From contig NC_056001.1 of assembly GCF_018446385.1 (NCBI RefSeq), positions 6,219,600 to 6,283,599 on the forward strand: a DNA stretch of 64,000 nt, given 5' to 3'. Positions within the stretch are counted from its first letter, which is position 1, and each line of letters begins with the position of its first letter. The notes under the pieces are model-generated. The model was not told the origin of the DNA. It worked only from the letters and a program-made list of their open reading frames with translations, and did not search any database. Shown one piece after another: positions 10,905 through 22,742 of the stretch. The position numbers were made by a program, and so were the translations under genes. The stretch is from Zingiber officinale. Its lineage: Eukaryota; Streptophyta; Magnoliopsida; Zingiberales; Zingiberaceae.

Positions 10905-13462
10905 TGTTGGTTGCTACTCGGAAAACCTAGAGGTTCCACTGTACAAAAATTTTGTACAAAGGTCTGAACCTTTTCCTAGCTACCATGTGTTCTTTTAAAT
11001 TAAATTTTGGATCGCCTGCGGAACTTAACACGTTTGATCCAAAACTTAATCTATTCGTTCTTTTAGGTTTTGACTTGGGTCTCCTGCGGAACTTAACACG
11101 TTCGACCCAAATCACCTTAAGTTATTAATTCCATTAAATATTAATTTCCATAATTGGTTCCCAGTACTGACGTGGCGAGGCACATGACCTTCTTGGATAT
11201 GGGAGCAACCACCACCGACTAGACAAAACCTTTTATGGAAAGCTAATATTTAATTTCCTAAAATAACTTTAGGTTAACCGAAAAAAACAATCAAATCACA
11301 AGGAAAAGAAAAACAAAAGAACACTATATCGAAAACAAATTTGAAACTCTAGAATCGTATGCCTCTTGTATTTAGTATTATTTCCAAAAATAACTAGTAT
11401 GATGCGGAAACAAAAATTACTAGTTATACCTTTTAGAAAGACCTCTTGATCTTCTACCGTATTCCTCTTCTAACCTCGGACGTTGTGTGGGCAACGATCT
11501 TCCGAGATGAGAACCACCAAGCACCTTCTTCTTCCTTACAAGTTTTGGCCATCAAAACTTCTCCTAGGATGAAGAGGTTCGGCCACCACCACCATGCTCC
11601 AAGGGATGCTAGAAAAGAGGCTTCTTTTCTCTCCTTCTTCTCCTTCTTAGATCCGGCCACCAAAGCTATCTCCACCATGAGAAGGTTTCGGCCACACAAA
11701 GGAGAGGAGAGGAAAGAAAGGGCCGGCCACACCCAAGGAGAAAAGAGAGGAAAAATAGAATAGAGTCGTTCCCCTTGAAGCCTCCTCTACCCCCTCTTTT
11801 ATAATCCTTGGTCTTGGCAAATAAGGAAAATTTAATAAAAACTTCCTTAATTCTTTTGCCATTGAAAAGGAAAATTTATTTAATTAAAATAATTTTCTCT
11901 TTTCAAATTATAATAGCCGGTCACTCTTCTCCCCAAAACAAGGAGAGTTTTAATTAAAACAAAAATTAAAACTTCCTAATTTGTTTCTAGAAATTTATAA
12001 AAATTTCTCCAATAATTTTAATCCCTTCATGATTGGTTAATAAAAAGAAATTTTATAAATTAAAATATTTCTTTTAAACATGTGGATAATTTCTAAAAAG
12101 GAAAGTTATCTCTAAAAATTAAAATCTCCTTTCAATCTACAAATAAGTAAAGATATTAAATCTTTTCTTAATCTTTTGTAGAAACTAATAAAAGAGAATT
12201 TTTAATTTTCAAACTTTCTTTTAAATCATGAATATAATTAAAAGGAAAGTTTTTACCAAAATTAAAATCAACCTTTTAATCTACAAATAAGGAAAGAGAT
12301 TTTAACTCTTCTCTTAATCTTTTGTAGAATCTTATAAAAGGAAGGATTTAAATTTTTAAACTCTCTTTTAAATTATATTATCCACATAAGAAAAATTTTA
12401 AAATTAAAATTCCTTTTTATTTTAATAGGGACGGCCACATGAATTCACCCATGAACATACCCATGGCCGGCCCTAGCTTGGTCTCCAAGCTAGCTTGGCC
12501 GACCCCTATAGGATGGGTAAGAAGGTGGGTATAGGTGGGTATAGTACTTTATAATTAAGAGGCTACGATAGGGACCGAGAGGAGGAATTGGTTTTGATCT
12601 CCCGATAAAATTAAGCATCCCGTGCTCGCCCCGAACACACAATTTAATTTTATCAATAATAATTCATTCCACTAGAGAACTATTATCGAACTACCCCACC
12701 AATCCCAAATTACATTTTGGGCTCCTTCTTATTATGAGTGTGTTAGTCTCCCTGTGTTTAAGATATCGAATGTCCACTAATTAAGTGAGTTACTGACAAC
12801 TCATTTAATTAATATCTAAATCCAAGAGTAGTACCACTCAACCTTATTATCATGTCGGACTAAGTCCACCTGCAGGGTTTAACATGACAATCCTTATGAG
12901 CTCCTCTTGAGGACATTATCAACCTAGTATCTCTAGGACACAGTTTCCTTCTATAATCAACAACACACACTATAAGTGATACAATTTCCCAACTTATCGG
13001 ACTTATTGATTCATCAAACTAAATCTCACCCATTGATAAATTAAAGAAATAAATATCAAATATATGTGCTTGTTATTATATTAGGATTAAGAGCACATAC
13101 TTCCATAATAACCGAGGTCTTTGTTCCTTTATAAAGTCAGTATAAAAGAAACGACCTCAAATGGTCCTACTCAATACACTCTGAGTGTACTAGTGTAATT
13201 ATATAGTCAAGATAAACTAATACCTAATTACACTACGACATTCTAATGGTTTGTTCCTTTCCATTTTGGTCGTGAGCTACTGTTTATAATTTATAAGGTA
13301 CTGATAACATCATCTTCTGCATGTGACACCACATACTATGTTATCTACAATATAAATTAAATGAACAACTACAAACAAATGTAGACAATTTTAGCAAATG
13401 TGATTCTTTATTCATAATAAATATTTATACCAAAAGTTAGACTTTTAGTATACACTCTAACA
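10905..13462 (-). mobile_element. Large solo LTR (2558 bp), TSD CCCTT
   Basis: Plus strand starts TGTTGGTTGCTACTCGG and ends ACACTCTAACA; flanks are CCCTT at 10900-10904 and 13463-13467. No coding capacity. Its minus-strand start (TGTTAGAGTGTATACTA) and large size resemble LARD-like/unclassified plant LTRs. It splits the gag-only element just downstream of that element's gag. Confidence 0.85.
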
Positions 13463-13467
13463 CCCTT

Positions 13468-14357
13468 CGTATGGATCTGCTGGATAAGAGGATTTAGTAA
13501 TTTTTCCGCTGCGTTTCTGCGTCTTTGGCGCGCTAGATCCCAACAGTCTTTCACCTGCCCTTCTTCATTACAGTGGTAGCATCTTACTCTTCTTTTTCTT
13601 CTTTTACCCTGCACTTGAGTAAACTTATTAGTTTTAAATAACTTTTTAAATTTCCTTACCATGAAGGTTGTTTCGTCATTGTCAAGGGATGTTTCAGACT
13701 CTTGTTCTTTAGTTTTTTCTTTAAGGGCAATGTTCTGCGTTGTCTTCATTCTTAGACCTGCATTTCTAGATTCGTGAATCTCAAATGTTGAAAATAACTT
13801 CTCTAAATCATTTACCTCTAAGTCCTTAGAGATGGGGCATACATCTACTAGGGTTGACCATTCCAAAGTCCTAGGAAATGCGTTAAGCGCATACCTTAAA
13901 GAATCTTGGTTGGTTACCTTTTCTCCGAGATTTGTGAGTCAAGTGATGAGCTCCTTGATTCTTGAGTAGAGGTGTGCGACAGTTTCTCCTTCTTCCAATC
14001 GGAGGTTGCAGATCTGGTTCCAAGTAGGTCCCGTTTCGTGAGTTTGACTTCAGACGTACCTTCGTGTAGCTCCAGGAACTTCTCCCAAAGTTTTTTTGTT
14101 GATTTGTAGATACCGATTCTGTTGACTTCTCACGGAGGTAGCACACTCAGCAGATAGAATTTAGCTCGTCCATTTGCTACGAAGTCTGCTTGGTCCTTCT
14201 TGGTCCATTGACATTCTTCTTTATCCATTAGTGCTACAAAATCATATTTCAATATTAGTAATAACTCAAAGTATGTTTTGAAGAATATCTCCATCTTTCT
14301 TTTCCAAATCGCGAATTCCCCCTCAAACTTAGGTGGGTAAATGCTTGGTCCGGTCAT
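13468..14357 (-). pseudogene. Copia-like gag remnant, frameshifted
   Basis: Three consecutive minus-strand pieces belong together. 14357-14130 has the N-terminal gag-like start with PPKFEGEFAIWKRKMEIFF. 14146-13883 is shifted. 13866-13468 has ALNAFP/LEKLFSTFEIHE-type gag sequence and a degenerate knuckle CYHCNEEGQVKDCW in which the expected His is lost. At least two frameshifts make it non-coding. It lies directly after the primer site, as gag should. Confidence 0.75.
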
Positions 14358-14415
14358 CTCTTGTGCTTCGATCGGCGATTAGTCCTTTTGAACCGAACTT
14401 CTTTTTGATACCACT

Positions 14416-15308
14416 TGTTGGTCCCTTGGAGGACGACAAGAGGGAGTGAATTGCCTTGCATAAAAAATGAATACCTTTCTCAAACTTTACAATTTAATTA
14501 AAACTAACACTTGTATAAATAAAATTTAAACAACTAATTAAAGAGAGAAAGAGGCATCGAGGTTTACTTGGTTTGCAATCAGGAGATTGCTAATCCAAGA
14601 TATTGAAAACTTACTAAATTTTCTTTCGGGTAGAGAAACCTCTTATAGCAGTTGACACACTGAATTACAAAGCTAAACTCAAATAGAATTGATTACAAGT
14701 GTTGTATTTTACTTCTAGGATCAAGACTGTAATTATAGCTCTGATTGAGGCACCTAGAAGGGTTCCAGGTGCCTGGACATGGATAGAATTTTATCCGCAT
14801 TGCACCAGATCATGACAGTGCGCGTTTCGATAAGTTTTCTAGTCTGGGCGCTTGGACCGGGTTGAATCGACCCACGATCGTGGGCTCACACCCGGGGTGC
14901 CTTGGCTGCCCCGGGTGATCCGGGCGCCCGGACTAGGGTCACCTCGGAGTTGACTCCGGTCCGGGTCTTTCGCTCCAGCTCCGCTCTGGGTGATTTCGGC
15001 CATCCGAAATTGGGCTCACCCGAACCCATTTTCCGACCTTCTCGAGCAACCTTCCACTCCTGCTTCTCGTCCCTCAGAACCGCTGTACGCTTCCTTCTCG
15101 TCTACCAACATACTCTTCTGCAGCACCTCGTCCCTCGAATGCACCGAGCTCGTCGACTCTCTTCCGTACCATAGTTCACGCTAACTACATCTTTCACTCA
15201 ACTTCCTGTGCTCCTAAGTTCCTGCACACTTAAACACATGACATCAAATCATAACATGACTTAACTTGACTTGGTTGATCACATCAAAACTACCACGGGG
15301 TGCTTACA
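14416..15308 (-). repeat. 5' LTR of the gag-only element (893 bp)
   Basis: Partner of 7813-8715; starts TGTTGGTCCC and ends GGTGCTTACA. Many substitutions separate the two copies, so the insertion is old. It keeps the minus-strand GGCGCC-type modules but its TATA region is changed. Confidence 0.85.
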
Positions 15309-15734
15309 TCTCGAAGCACAGCCGGAGGTGGGATGAATCTGTTTTAAGAAAACTGCTTAAAAGCAAGTTTTGACATCTTTTGTTTGGTAACTCCATCTTC
15401 CGACTCAATGACTCAGCTTCCTGACTCCTCTCAACATCTCCCAACTCGGCAACTCAGCTTCCCGACTCCACTTGGCATCTCTTGACTTGACATCCACTTA
15501 GGAGTCTGCATTTGAGAATCTGCACTTGAAAGTTTGTACTCGAGAATCTCCACTCTGCACTCAAACTGGTAGTAGGCGACCATCTTCCAGATAACCTAGT
15601 AGCTCGATATGACTTTCAAGGCCGACAACTTGAGACTATTTACTCAGGTCATCTCGATAGAAAAGTTGAAATTGATTGTGTAATTTCAATTCAACTAAAC
15701 TTCTCCTCTATCTCCGACAACAAATTGTCCAACA
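15309..15734 (+). repeat. End of the relic's 5' LTR
   Basis: Aligns with 32352-32659: shared blocks include AAGAAAACTRCTTRAAAGCA, CTAGTAGCTCG and the terminal CAACA. It carries about 30 extra bases at its left edge next to the nested element. Confidence 0.7.
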
Positions 15735-16207
15735 ATCTTGAAACAGACTATATTCTGTTGAGATGACCACGAAAATAGTTGAGATGCAACAGGCTCAACG
15801 CGTGAAGGCCCCCTTGCCCCGATTGGAAATGTTCTAATCAACCACGAGGAAAGGCAAGAGAAGTTCAACAGAAAATACTCTTTTGCTTGACCACACTCAA
15901 TCTGGCTCTGTACTTGACTGAGGATACACCCAAGAATGTTGAGGATGCTAATGTTCAGATCATCAGTGCAGTGGAGACATAGACTCATTCTGATCTTGCC
16001 GACTCGCTATACGATGTGTATAGCATGAAGAGAATAACTAAGGAGCTGTGAGAGTCCTTTGACAAATATAAGATGGTGGATGCAGGTGACAAAAAATTCA
16101 TTATGGGTTAATTCCTAGACTACGAGATGGTTGACTCCAAGACGGTGATCAGCCAAGTCTAGGAGCTTAAGGTGATTTTACACGAGATTCACTTAGAAGG
16201 CGGTGTT

Positions 16208-16874
16208 TGTTGGATCGAAAAGAATTTAGATATCTCCACAATGGCATGATATTGTCCACTTTGGGCCTAAGCCCTCATGGTTTTGCTCTTGGGCTCTCCC
16301 CAAAAGGCCTCATTCCAATGGAGATATCTTTTCTCTTATAAACCCATGATCTTTCTCATGTGTTTCCAATATGGGACTATGTTTGCAACCTTGCAACCCC
16401 AACAATCCCCCCCTCAAACAAAGGACCATAGGCTTCCCATGTCCGATCCTCAACCCACCAGGTCTTCCTGCCCCTCGGTCCACCCGACCTACTAGGACTT
16501 CCTTGCCTAATCGCAACTAGGACTTCCTGCCTGGTGTCTGGTCCTCTTGATCCGAACATAGGAGCCCCCACTTTCTTTGTTCGAGATTAATATTGTACTC
16601 ACATGGTTCAATTAGACCATAGCTCTTGTGCACAGTCGGCGGTTAAACCTTCTGGCAGTCCAGGCTCTGATACCAATTGTTGGATCGAAAAGAATTTAGA
16701 TATCTCCACAATGGCATGATATTGTCCACTTTGGGCCTAAGCCCTCATGGTTTTGCTCTTGGGCTCTCCCCAAAAGGCCTCATTCCAATGGAGATATCTT
16801 TTCTTTTATAAACCCATGATCTTTCCCATGTGTTTCCAATATGGGACTATGTTTGCAACCTTGCAACCCCAACA
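16208..16874 (-). mobile_element. TRIM element (667 bp) with 197-bp LTRs, TSD GTGTT
   Basis: LTRs 16208-16404 and 16678-16874 are almost identical (TGTTGGATCG...AACCCCAACA). The internal 273 bp has a minus-strand primer site (TGGTATCAGAGCC, 16664-16676) and a polypurine tract (minus TTTGAGGGGGGGAT, from 16405) and no coding sequence. GTGTT flanks both sides (16203-16207, 16875-16879). It interrupts the relic gag. Confidence 0.95.
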
Positions 16875-17060
16875 GTGTTGAGTGAAACCTTCTAGGTGGC
16901 AACAATCATTGAGAAATTGTCTCCCAATTGGAAGAAATTCAAGAACTACATGAAGAACAAGTGAAAGGAGATGGATATAAAAGAACTCATTATTATACTT
17001 CAAATTGAGGAAGACAACAAGAGTTCCGAGAGAAAGTTGTTCTCTCATATTACTATAAAT

Positions 17061-17615
17061 AGGGTTGTAAACAAGCTAAGTCAGCTGAGCTTTAGGGTGT
17101 TTAAGCTTATTTGATAAGGTAACCAAGCCAAGCCGAGCCGAGCCGAGCTTAAAATGAACCAAGCTTTTGAAATGATTGCTCAAGCTTGGCTTGATTTATT
17201 TTTTATGAGCTTAACCTTGGCTTGAGCTTGGTTGATTTAGATGTTATTGAGCTTTCAATTCAAGCTTGGCTTGAGCTTAGTTCAAACTTGGTTTGAGCTT
17301 TGTTCGAGATTGGTTCGTTTAGATATTATCGAGCTCTCAATTCAAGGTTGTTCGATTGGTTATTGAACTTGATAATTTAAACTTATTTATTTATTTATTT
17401 TATTATTTATTTAGCATATTAAAGAAAGTTTTATTAATGAATATGGTTCGTGAACATTGTTCATGAAAGTTATTCACGAATGTTAACGAGCTGAATACAT
17501 ATGTGTTCAAGCTTGTTTGTTTAATTAATCTTATATATATTGAATGAATATAAACATGCTCTTACCAAGCCAAACACCAAGCTTAATCATGAATGTTTGG
17601 TTCATTTATAACCCT
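17061..17615. mobile_element. Non-autonomous TIR element (555 bp), hAT-like
   Basis: Terminal inverted repeats AGGGTTGTAAAC / GTTCATTTATAACCCT (imperfect). The interior is full of GAGCTTGG/CCAAGCT motifs and has no ORF. Flanks CTATAAAT and CTGTAAAA could be a decayed 8-bp duplication. It lies inside relic gag sequence. Superfamily assignment is tentative. Confidence 0.55.
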
Positions 17616-17869
17616 AACTGTAAAAGTCAACATGGTCGAGTATGGTCAAAATTTGAAATGGAAGAATTCCAAGTATTCCAAGATGGGACCTAGAGGAGGC
17701 ATATGAAAGAAGAAATTCTCTGGGAAATGCTTAAATTGTGATAGAGTCGATCACAAATCTTCAAAATACAGAAAGCCGAATAAGAAGTAGGAGACCAACC
17801 TGAACGAGGGATCAGAAGTGGACAACCTCTATACCTAGTCTCTAAACTAAACCTGGTGGATTCAAACTA

Positions 17870-18344
17870 GCGAAAATGGTGGATTGATATCAGTGCCACC
17901 AGACATATCTACTTCAATAAGAAGATGTTCCATAACTTTGAAGAAATCAAAGATAAAAAGAAACTATTCATGGGGAACTCAATAACGTCGGATATCATGG
18001 TCTAAGAAAAAGTAGTGCTAAAGTTGACCTTGGGCAAGGAGTTAACTCTCAATTATGTGTTGTATGTTCTGGAGATTCATAAGAATCTAGTATCTGACTC
18101 ATTATTTAGCAAGCATGACTTCTTCATTATTTTTGAGTTTGACAGAGTTGTTCTGTTCAAAAATAGAATATTTTAGGAAAGAGTTATGTAACCGATGGAT
18201 TATTTAAGCTCAGTGTAATAACGATTATGCTTAAGGTTAATAAAATTGCAAACTCTTTCGTTTATATGTTTGAGTCTTCATGTCTGTGGCATGGTAGACT
18301 AAAACATGTCAACTACGATGTGTTGCATAGATTAATTAACATAC
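17870..18344 (+). pseudogene. Copia relic protease and GAG-pre-integrase segment
   Basis: WWIDISATRHIYFNKK (about 17877-17925) corresponds to the Copia protease region around D-S-G-A, with the active-site Ser and Gly lost. The sequence continues with GNS and NYVLYVLEIHKNLVS blocks. 18275-18340 has LWHGRLKHVNYDVLHRLIN, the GAG-pre-integrase (LWHxRLGH) motif. Several stops are present. Confidence 0.75.
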
Positions 18345-19158
18345 TATTGGGATTCAATCAAAGTCTCACATTGGAAAGATTTGATAAAGATCATGAGTTT
18401 AAAAGGATGTACAATATATCTCCATTGACATGATGCCTTTTAGAGAAAGCCCAAGAGCAAAATCATGAGGGTCCAAACCCAAAGTAGTCAATATCATGTC
18501 ATTGTAGAGATATGTGAACATTCCTTTGGGCACAATAAATGGTATCAGAGTCATGATCCAGACTAGATGTCATGTGGGGTGGCTTTGAAAAAAGTTAAGG
18601 GGAGGCTCGGAGCGAGTTAGGGTGATCAGTTACTTAAAGGGAGGCATGGAGCATGTCAGGGTGATTGGATACTTGCGGGGAGGCCCGGAGTAGGTTAAGA
18701 TGACTGGATACTTACAAGGAGGCCCGAAGCAGGTCAGGATGACTGGACACTTACAGAGAGACCTGGAGCAAGCTAGGGTGACTCAATGCTGCAGGGAGGC
18801 TCAGAGTAGGTTAAGGTGGTTGGATGCTCGCGGGGAGGCTCGGAGCATGTCAATGTGACCGAATGCGGATGCTCACGGGGAAGACCCAAAGTAGGTCAAC
18901 AGTGATCGGATGCTCTCGAGGAGGTCCGGACCATGAGAGTAATTGTGATCCTTCGTTTAAAGGGAGGATTATTGAGATTCAATTAAAGTCTCATATTTTA
19001 AAAAATTTGATAAAGATCATGGGTTTAAAAGGATGTAGGATATCTCCATTGGCATGAGGTCTTTTGAGGAGAACTCAATAGCACATGCATAAGAGCCTAG
19101 GCCTAAAGTGGACAATATGTCATTGTGAAGATATATGAACATCCTTTTGGGCATAACA
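18345..19158 (+). mobile_element. Second, diverged TRIM (about 814 bp)
   Basis: Related terminal repeats 18345-18537 and 18970-19158 share ATTCAATYAAAGTCTCA and TTTGATAAAGATCATG. The first is followed by a primer site (TGGTATCAGAGTC, 18541) and the second is preceded by AAAGGGAGGAT. The interior (18560-18950) is a run of about nine degenerate units with GGGGAGGCYCGGAGCAGGT and GTGACTGGAT-like blocks, about 55-60 bp each. Ends are mutated (TATTG...AACA) and no TSD is recognisable. It interrupts relic integrase. Confidence 0.75.
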
Positions 19159-19162
19159 AATG

Positions 19163-21294
19163 CAAAATATACCAACATTCCACCTTGACTTGAAACACAA
19201 GTGTAAAATTTATGTTGAAGCAAAAATGACAAAGTCATCATTTCAACATGTTAAAAGAAGCAGCAAACCACTTGGCTTAATTCACACCAATGTGTGTTAC
19301 CTAAAAGGTACACCAACATATGGTGAAAATAAATACTTCATCATTTTTGTAGATGAAAATATAAAATATTATTATGTGTACCTTCTCAAAAGTAAGGATG
19401 AAACTATAGATTAATTTATTCTTTATAAGAATAAAGTAGAAAATCAACTTAATAAGAATATTAAGATAGTTCGAAGTAATCGAGATGATGAATATGTATC
19501 ACCGTTTGCTGAGTATGTGCTGAACATGAGATCAAACATAAAACAACAGCTCTTTATACTCTTTAGTAAAATGAAATTGTTGAGTGAAAGAATCACACTC
19601 TTAAGGAGATAATGAATACTTTTCTATTGAGCTCTGGACTGCCAGAATTCATGTTAGGGGGGGGGGGGGAGCTGTGTTAACAACTAATTACCTTTTAAAT
19701 AAGGCATCTTGAAAGAAAATAGATAAAAGTTCTTATGAGTTGTGGAATAGAAAACAATCGTCGTATAAATATTTGCGAATATAGGAGTGTCCTGTCAAAG
19801 TTTTGGTACCTAATCTAAAAAAGATTAAGATAGGACCAAAATTTATTGATTGCATATTTATTAGATATGCATATAACAGCAGTGTGTATCAATTTTTAGT
19901 GTATGAGTCACAAATACCTGTTTTACATAAAAAAATTGATAATAGAATCAACAAATGCATCTTTCTTTTAGCATGTGTTTTCGTATAATACCCGAGAGGA
20001 AGCAAGTCCCTCAAAACCGACATTATAAACACAAGAGGAAGAAAAACATGATGCACCAATTGAGGTTAAGCTCAGACGAAGTAAAAGTGCTTGGGTGGAA
20101 AAATCCTACGGAACAAATTTTATTACTTTCATATCGGAAAGTGAGAGATCCAAAGTTATTCAGAAATAGTAAGTTCTTCTGATAGACCTCACTAGAAAGA
20201 GACAATTGCATCTAAGATAAACTTTATCTTGCAAAATCATACTTAGGAATTTATGGATCTTCTTCCGAGAATTAAACCATTAGGTTATAAGTGAATCTTC
20301 AAGAACAAAATAAAATTAGATGGCACAATTGATAAGTACAAGGCCATATTGCTAATTAAAGGATACTGACAATGAGAAGACCTTAATTACTTTGATATAT
20401 ATTCTCCGATGTCGAGAATAAGTTTCATTAGAGTTTTGTTGGCTATTGTCGCTCTATAGAAATTAGAAATATATTAGATGGATAGATGGATGTAAAGACA
20501 ATATTTCTAAATGAAAATTTAGAAGAAGAAATCTACATGAAACAATCTAAAGTGTTTTATGTGTCAAGACAGAAACAAAAAGTTTATAGATTGGTGAAGT
20601 CATTATATAGCTTGAAACAAGCACCGAAGCAGTGACATGAGAATTTTGACAATGCCATGAAGGAATGTGGATTCAAAATCAATAAATGTAATTAATGTGT
20701 CTACATGAAAATCACAGAGAATAACTATGTCATCTTGTTTCTGTATATAGATACTTATTATTGGGAGTAATGGTAAGATTATCAAATCCACTAAGGATAT
20801 ATTAAACTCAATATTTGACATGAAAAACATTAGTCTAGTTAATGTGATTTTTAGGAATCAAAATTCTTAGAATAATAGAAGGACTCATTCTTAGTATGTC
20901 TCATTACATGGACAAGATTCTTGAGAAAATCTCCAAGGATAATACTGCGTTGGCATGAATATTGATAAATACGAGTCAACATCTATCAGAGAATCTAGGA
21001 GAAACTATCTCTTAGATAAAGTACTCTCGAGTGAATGGAAGTTTGATGTACTTGATGAATTATATACTACTAGACTTAACATACGCAGTAAGTAAATTGA
21101 GTAGATACACGAGTTATCCCGATGTTAAGAGATAACAAGAGTACTAAGGTACTTAAGGTATACTCATAAATATGGAATGTATTATACGAGATATCTTATT
21201 GTGATCGAATGATACAACGATGTGAGTTGGATATCTGACATAAAAGACCCTAAGTATATGAGTGAATATGTATTCACTTTGAAGATGCAGTTAT
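19163..21294 (+). pseudogene. Copia relic integrase, reverse transcriptase and RNase H
   Basis: Integrase: 19270-19410 encodes PLGLIHTNVCYLKGTPTYG and NKYFIIFVDENIKYYYVYLL, matching the D-T/V-C-G-P and F-V-D-D regions. Reverse transcriptase: 20265-20760 has IKPLGYK-IFKNKIK, DGTIDKYKA, SLKQAPKQ-HENFDNAM and YVILFLYID, the last corresponding to the Y-V-D-D catalytic box with its second Asp lost. RNase H: LTYAVSKLSRYTSYPDVKR near 21070-21130. Stops and frameshifts throughout. Bases 19565-20230 include a 13-G run near 19660. Confidence 0.8.
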
Positions 21295-22742
21295 TGTTGG
21301 ATCTGATGAGTGCGATAAAGGAGGAGGGGTGAATATCGCGCTTTTAAAACTTTTCTTTTACTTTAGAAAATAGAGTCGTGCAGCGGAAAAGTAGAGAACA
21401 AATTCGGTTACTTGATTCGGAGCTTAGGTCGACTCCTACTCCAAGGCCCGCGATCCTTGACCGCACCGATGGACAATCCACTAAGATTCTTCTTCCCGAA
21501 AACCTCGGAAAGAAGTTAATGCGTACAGTATGCAATGATATAAGATAGCAACAATCCTACTATCTTATATGAATTAAAGTGCAATACAAATAAAGTATAC
21601 CGACAATAGTAAGTGAAGGTTGAAGCTCGGTCGGTACTTCCGGGCAGAGTGGCTTGAAGAGTCGTAGAGAACTTGTAACACGGTCCGCTTACAGAGAAGA
21701 GCTTTTAGATGATCAGAAAAGTATTGTTCAGCCTCAGACCTTGAGCCACCTTTTATAAGTGTCTTTGAGGTTTGGTCGATCGATCCCTATGTTCGGTCGA
21801 CCGAACCAACTCCCTTCCTTCCTGGCTGGAGTCTGACGCTGGCTCGATCTTTTACATTAACTGTCATTTAAGTGTTCGATCGACCGATCCCTCTTTTCGA
21901 TTGACCGAACAGGCTCCTTCCCTGTTCGTCGAACTTTGCCGAGATCTTCATTTAATGCTGCATTAATGGTTGATTGGTTCGATCGACCGATCTTACTGTT
22001 CATTCGATCGATCAGCTCTTTTTCCTTTTGTTTCTAATCAATGCTGATGAATTGGCCTATGCTGAGTCATCATGGTTCGGTCGACCAGTCTTACTTATCG
22101 GTCGACCGATCAAGACTTGATCTGACTTGGTCTGTTCTGGTCTGATCTGATCACTGCTTTGATCTCTCCTTATTCGGTCGACCAATTCACTTGTTCAGTC
22201 GACCGATCCAGTCGGACCTACAAAGCAGTGTTAGACAAAACATCCTGCAAACAGATGTTATCACAATAATATTATAATGCATGAGTAATATAAAAGGCAG
22301 TAGAACTGTATTGATCTCAACTTGGAAACCTTCCCGATTTCTTCAGTTGGATCAACGACCTAAGGTTGTTCCCTTCAGGAAGCCGACCTCACTGTCGCTC
22401 CTCCGGTTGTTTACCTCAACCTACTTGCCAACCTAGATCCTCCAGATCTAGTTTGGACTTTTCACTTACCTTTGATCGGCTCACCAGGACTTTTCTCTTG
22501 ATCTTCGGTCCTCTAGACCTCTCGATCACACCGCTAAGCGTCGGGTCCCCTCAATCCACTTGGACTTGCACCTGGGTTCCACGATCTGCTAAGATTTCTC
22601 CTACCTAGCCTCCAACTAGGTCTTTCCCGGTTGAGTAAACAGCCTGCACACTCAGTCAACTTGTTAGATCACAACAATACTTAACTTGAACATTTGACAA
22701 CATCAAAACTTAGGTTTGAGTCTTGTGCAACTTGCACCAATA
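21295..22742 (-). repeat. 3' LTR of the pol-less element
   Basis: Nearly the same as 28586-30036. Minus-strand order: hairpin-like modules (22620 to 22330), palindromes with core TCGGTCGACCGA (22220 to 21770), then TATAAAA (minus, 21751-21757). The terminal CAACA is mutated to CAATA. Confidence 0.9.

Larger units (their letters stand above)
7813..15308 (-). mobile_element. Non-autonomous Copia-like LTR element (gag only), interrupted by a solo LTR
   Basis: Two LTRs in direct orientation, 7813-8715 and 14416-15308. Next to the right LTR is a minus-strand primer site (TGGTATCAAAA, 14404-14414). Next to the left LTR is a polypurine tract (minus AAAAATGGGGAGAT, 8716-8729). Gag remnants follow the primer site; no integrase or RT is detectable. 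The 5-bp flanks CCTTG and TCTCG do not match, so the TSD is lost or the ends are rearranged. The element sits in the relic's 5' LTR directly after the 5944-7800 solo LTR. Confidence 0.8.
15735..17835 (+). pseudogene. Copia relic gag (UBN2 and zinc knuckle), split by a TRIM and a TIR element
   Basis: Translated pieces show Copia gag signatures with stop codons between them. Around 16030-16200 there is a segment like FLDYEMVDSKTVISQV, then HEIHLEG. After the TRIM, 16880-17040 continues with IIEKLSPNWKKFKNYMKNK and LQIEEDNK. After the TIR element, about 17725-17790 has a knuckle CLNCDRVDHKSSKYRKP with the last Cys replaced. Plus strand. Many substitutions and stops make it a relic. Confidence 0.8.

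Noticed and set aside
10576..10939. Minus-strand ORFs of 83-98 residues
   Set aside because: No recognisable domain, overlapping frames, and one crosses the solo LTR boundary at 10905.
11446..11862. ORFs on both strands within the large solo LTR
   Set aside because: They lie inside an LTR leader with no conserved product; no family resemblance.
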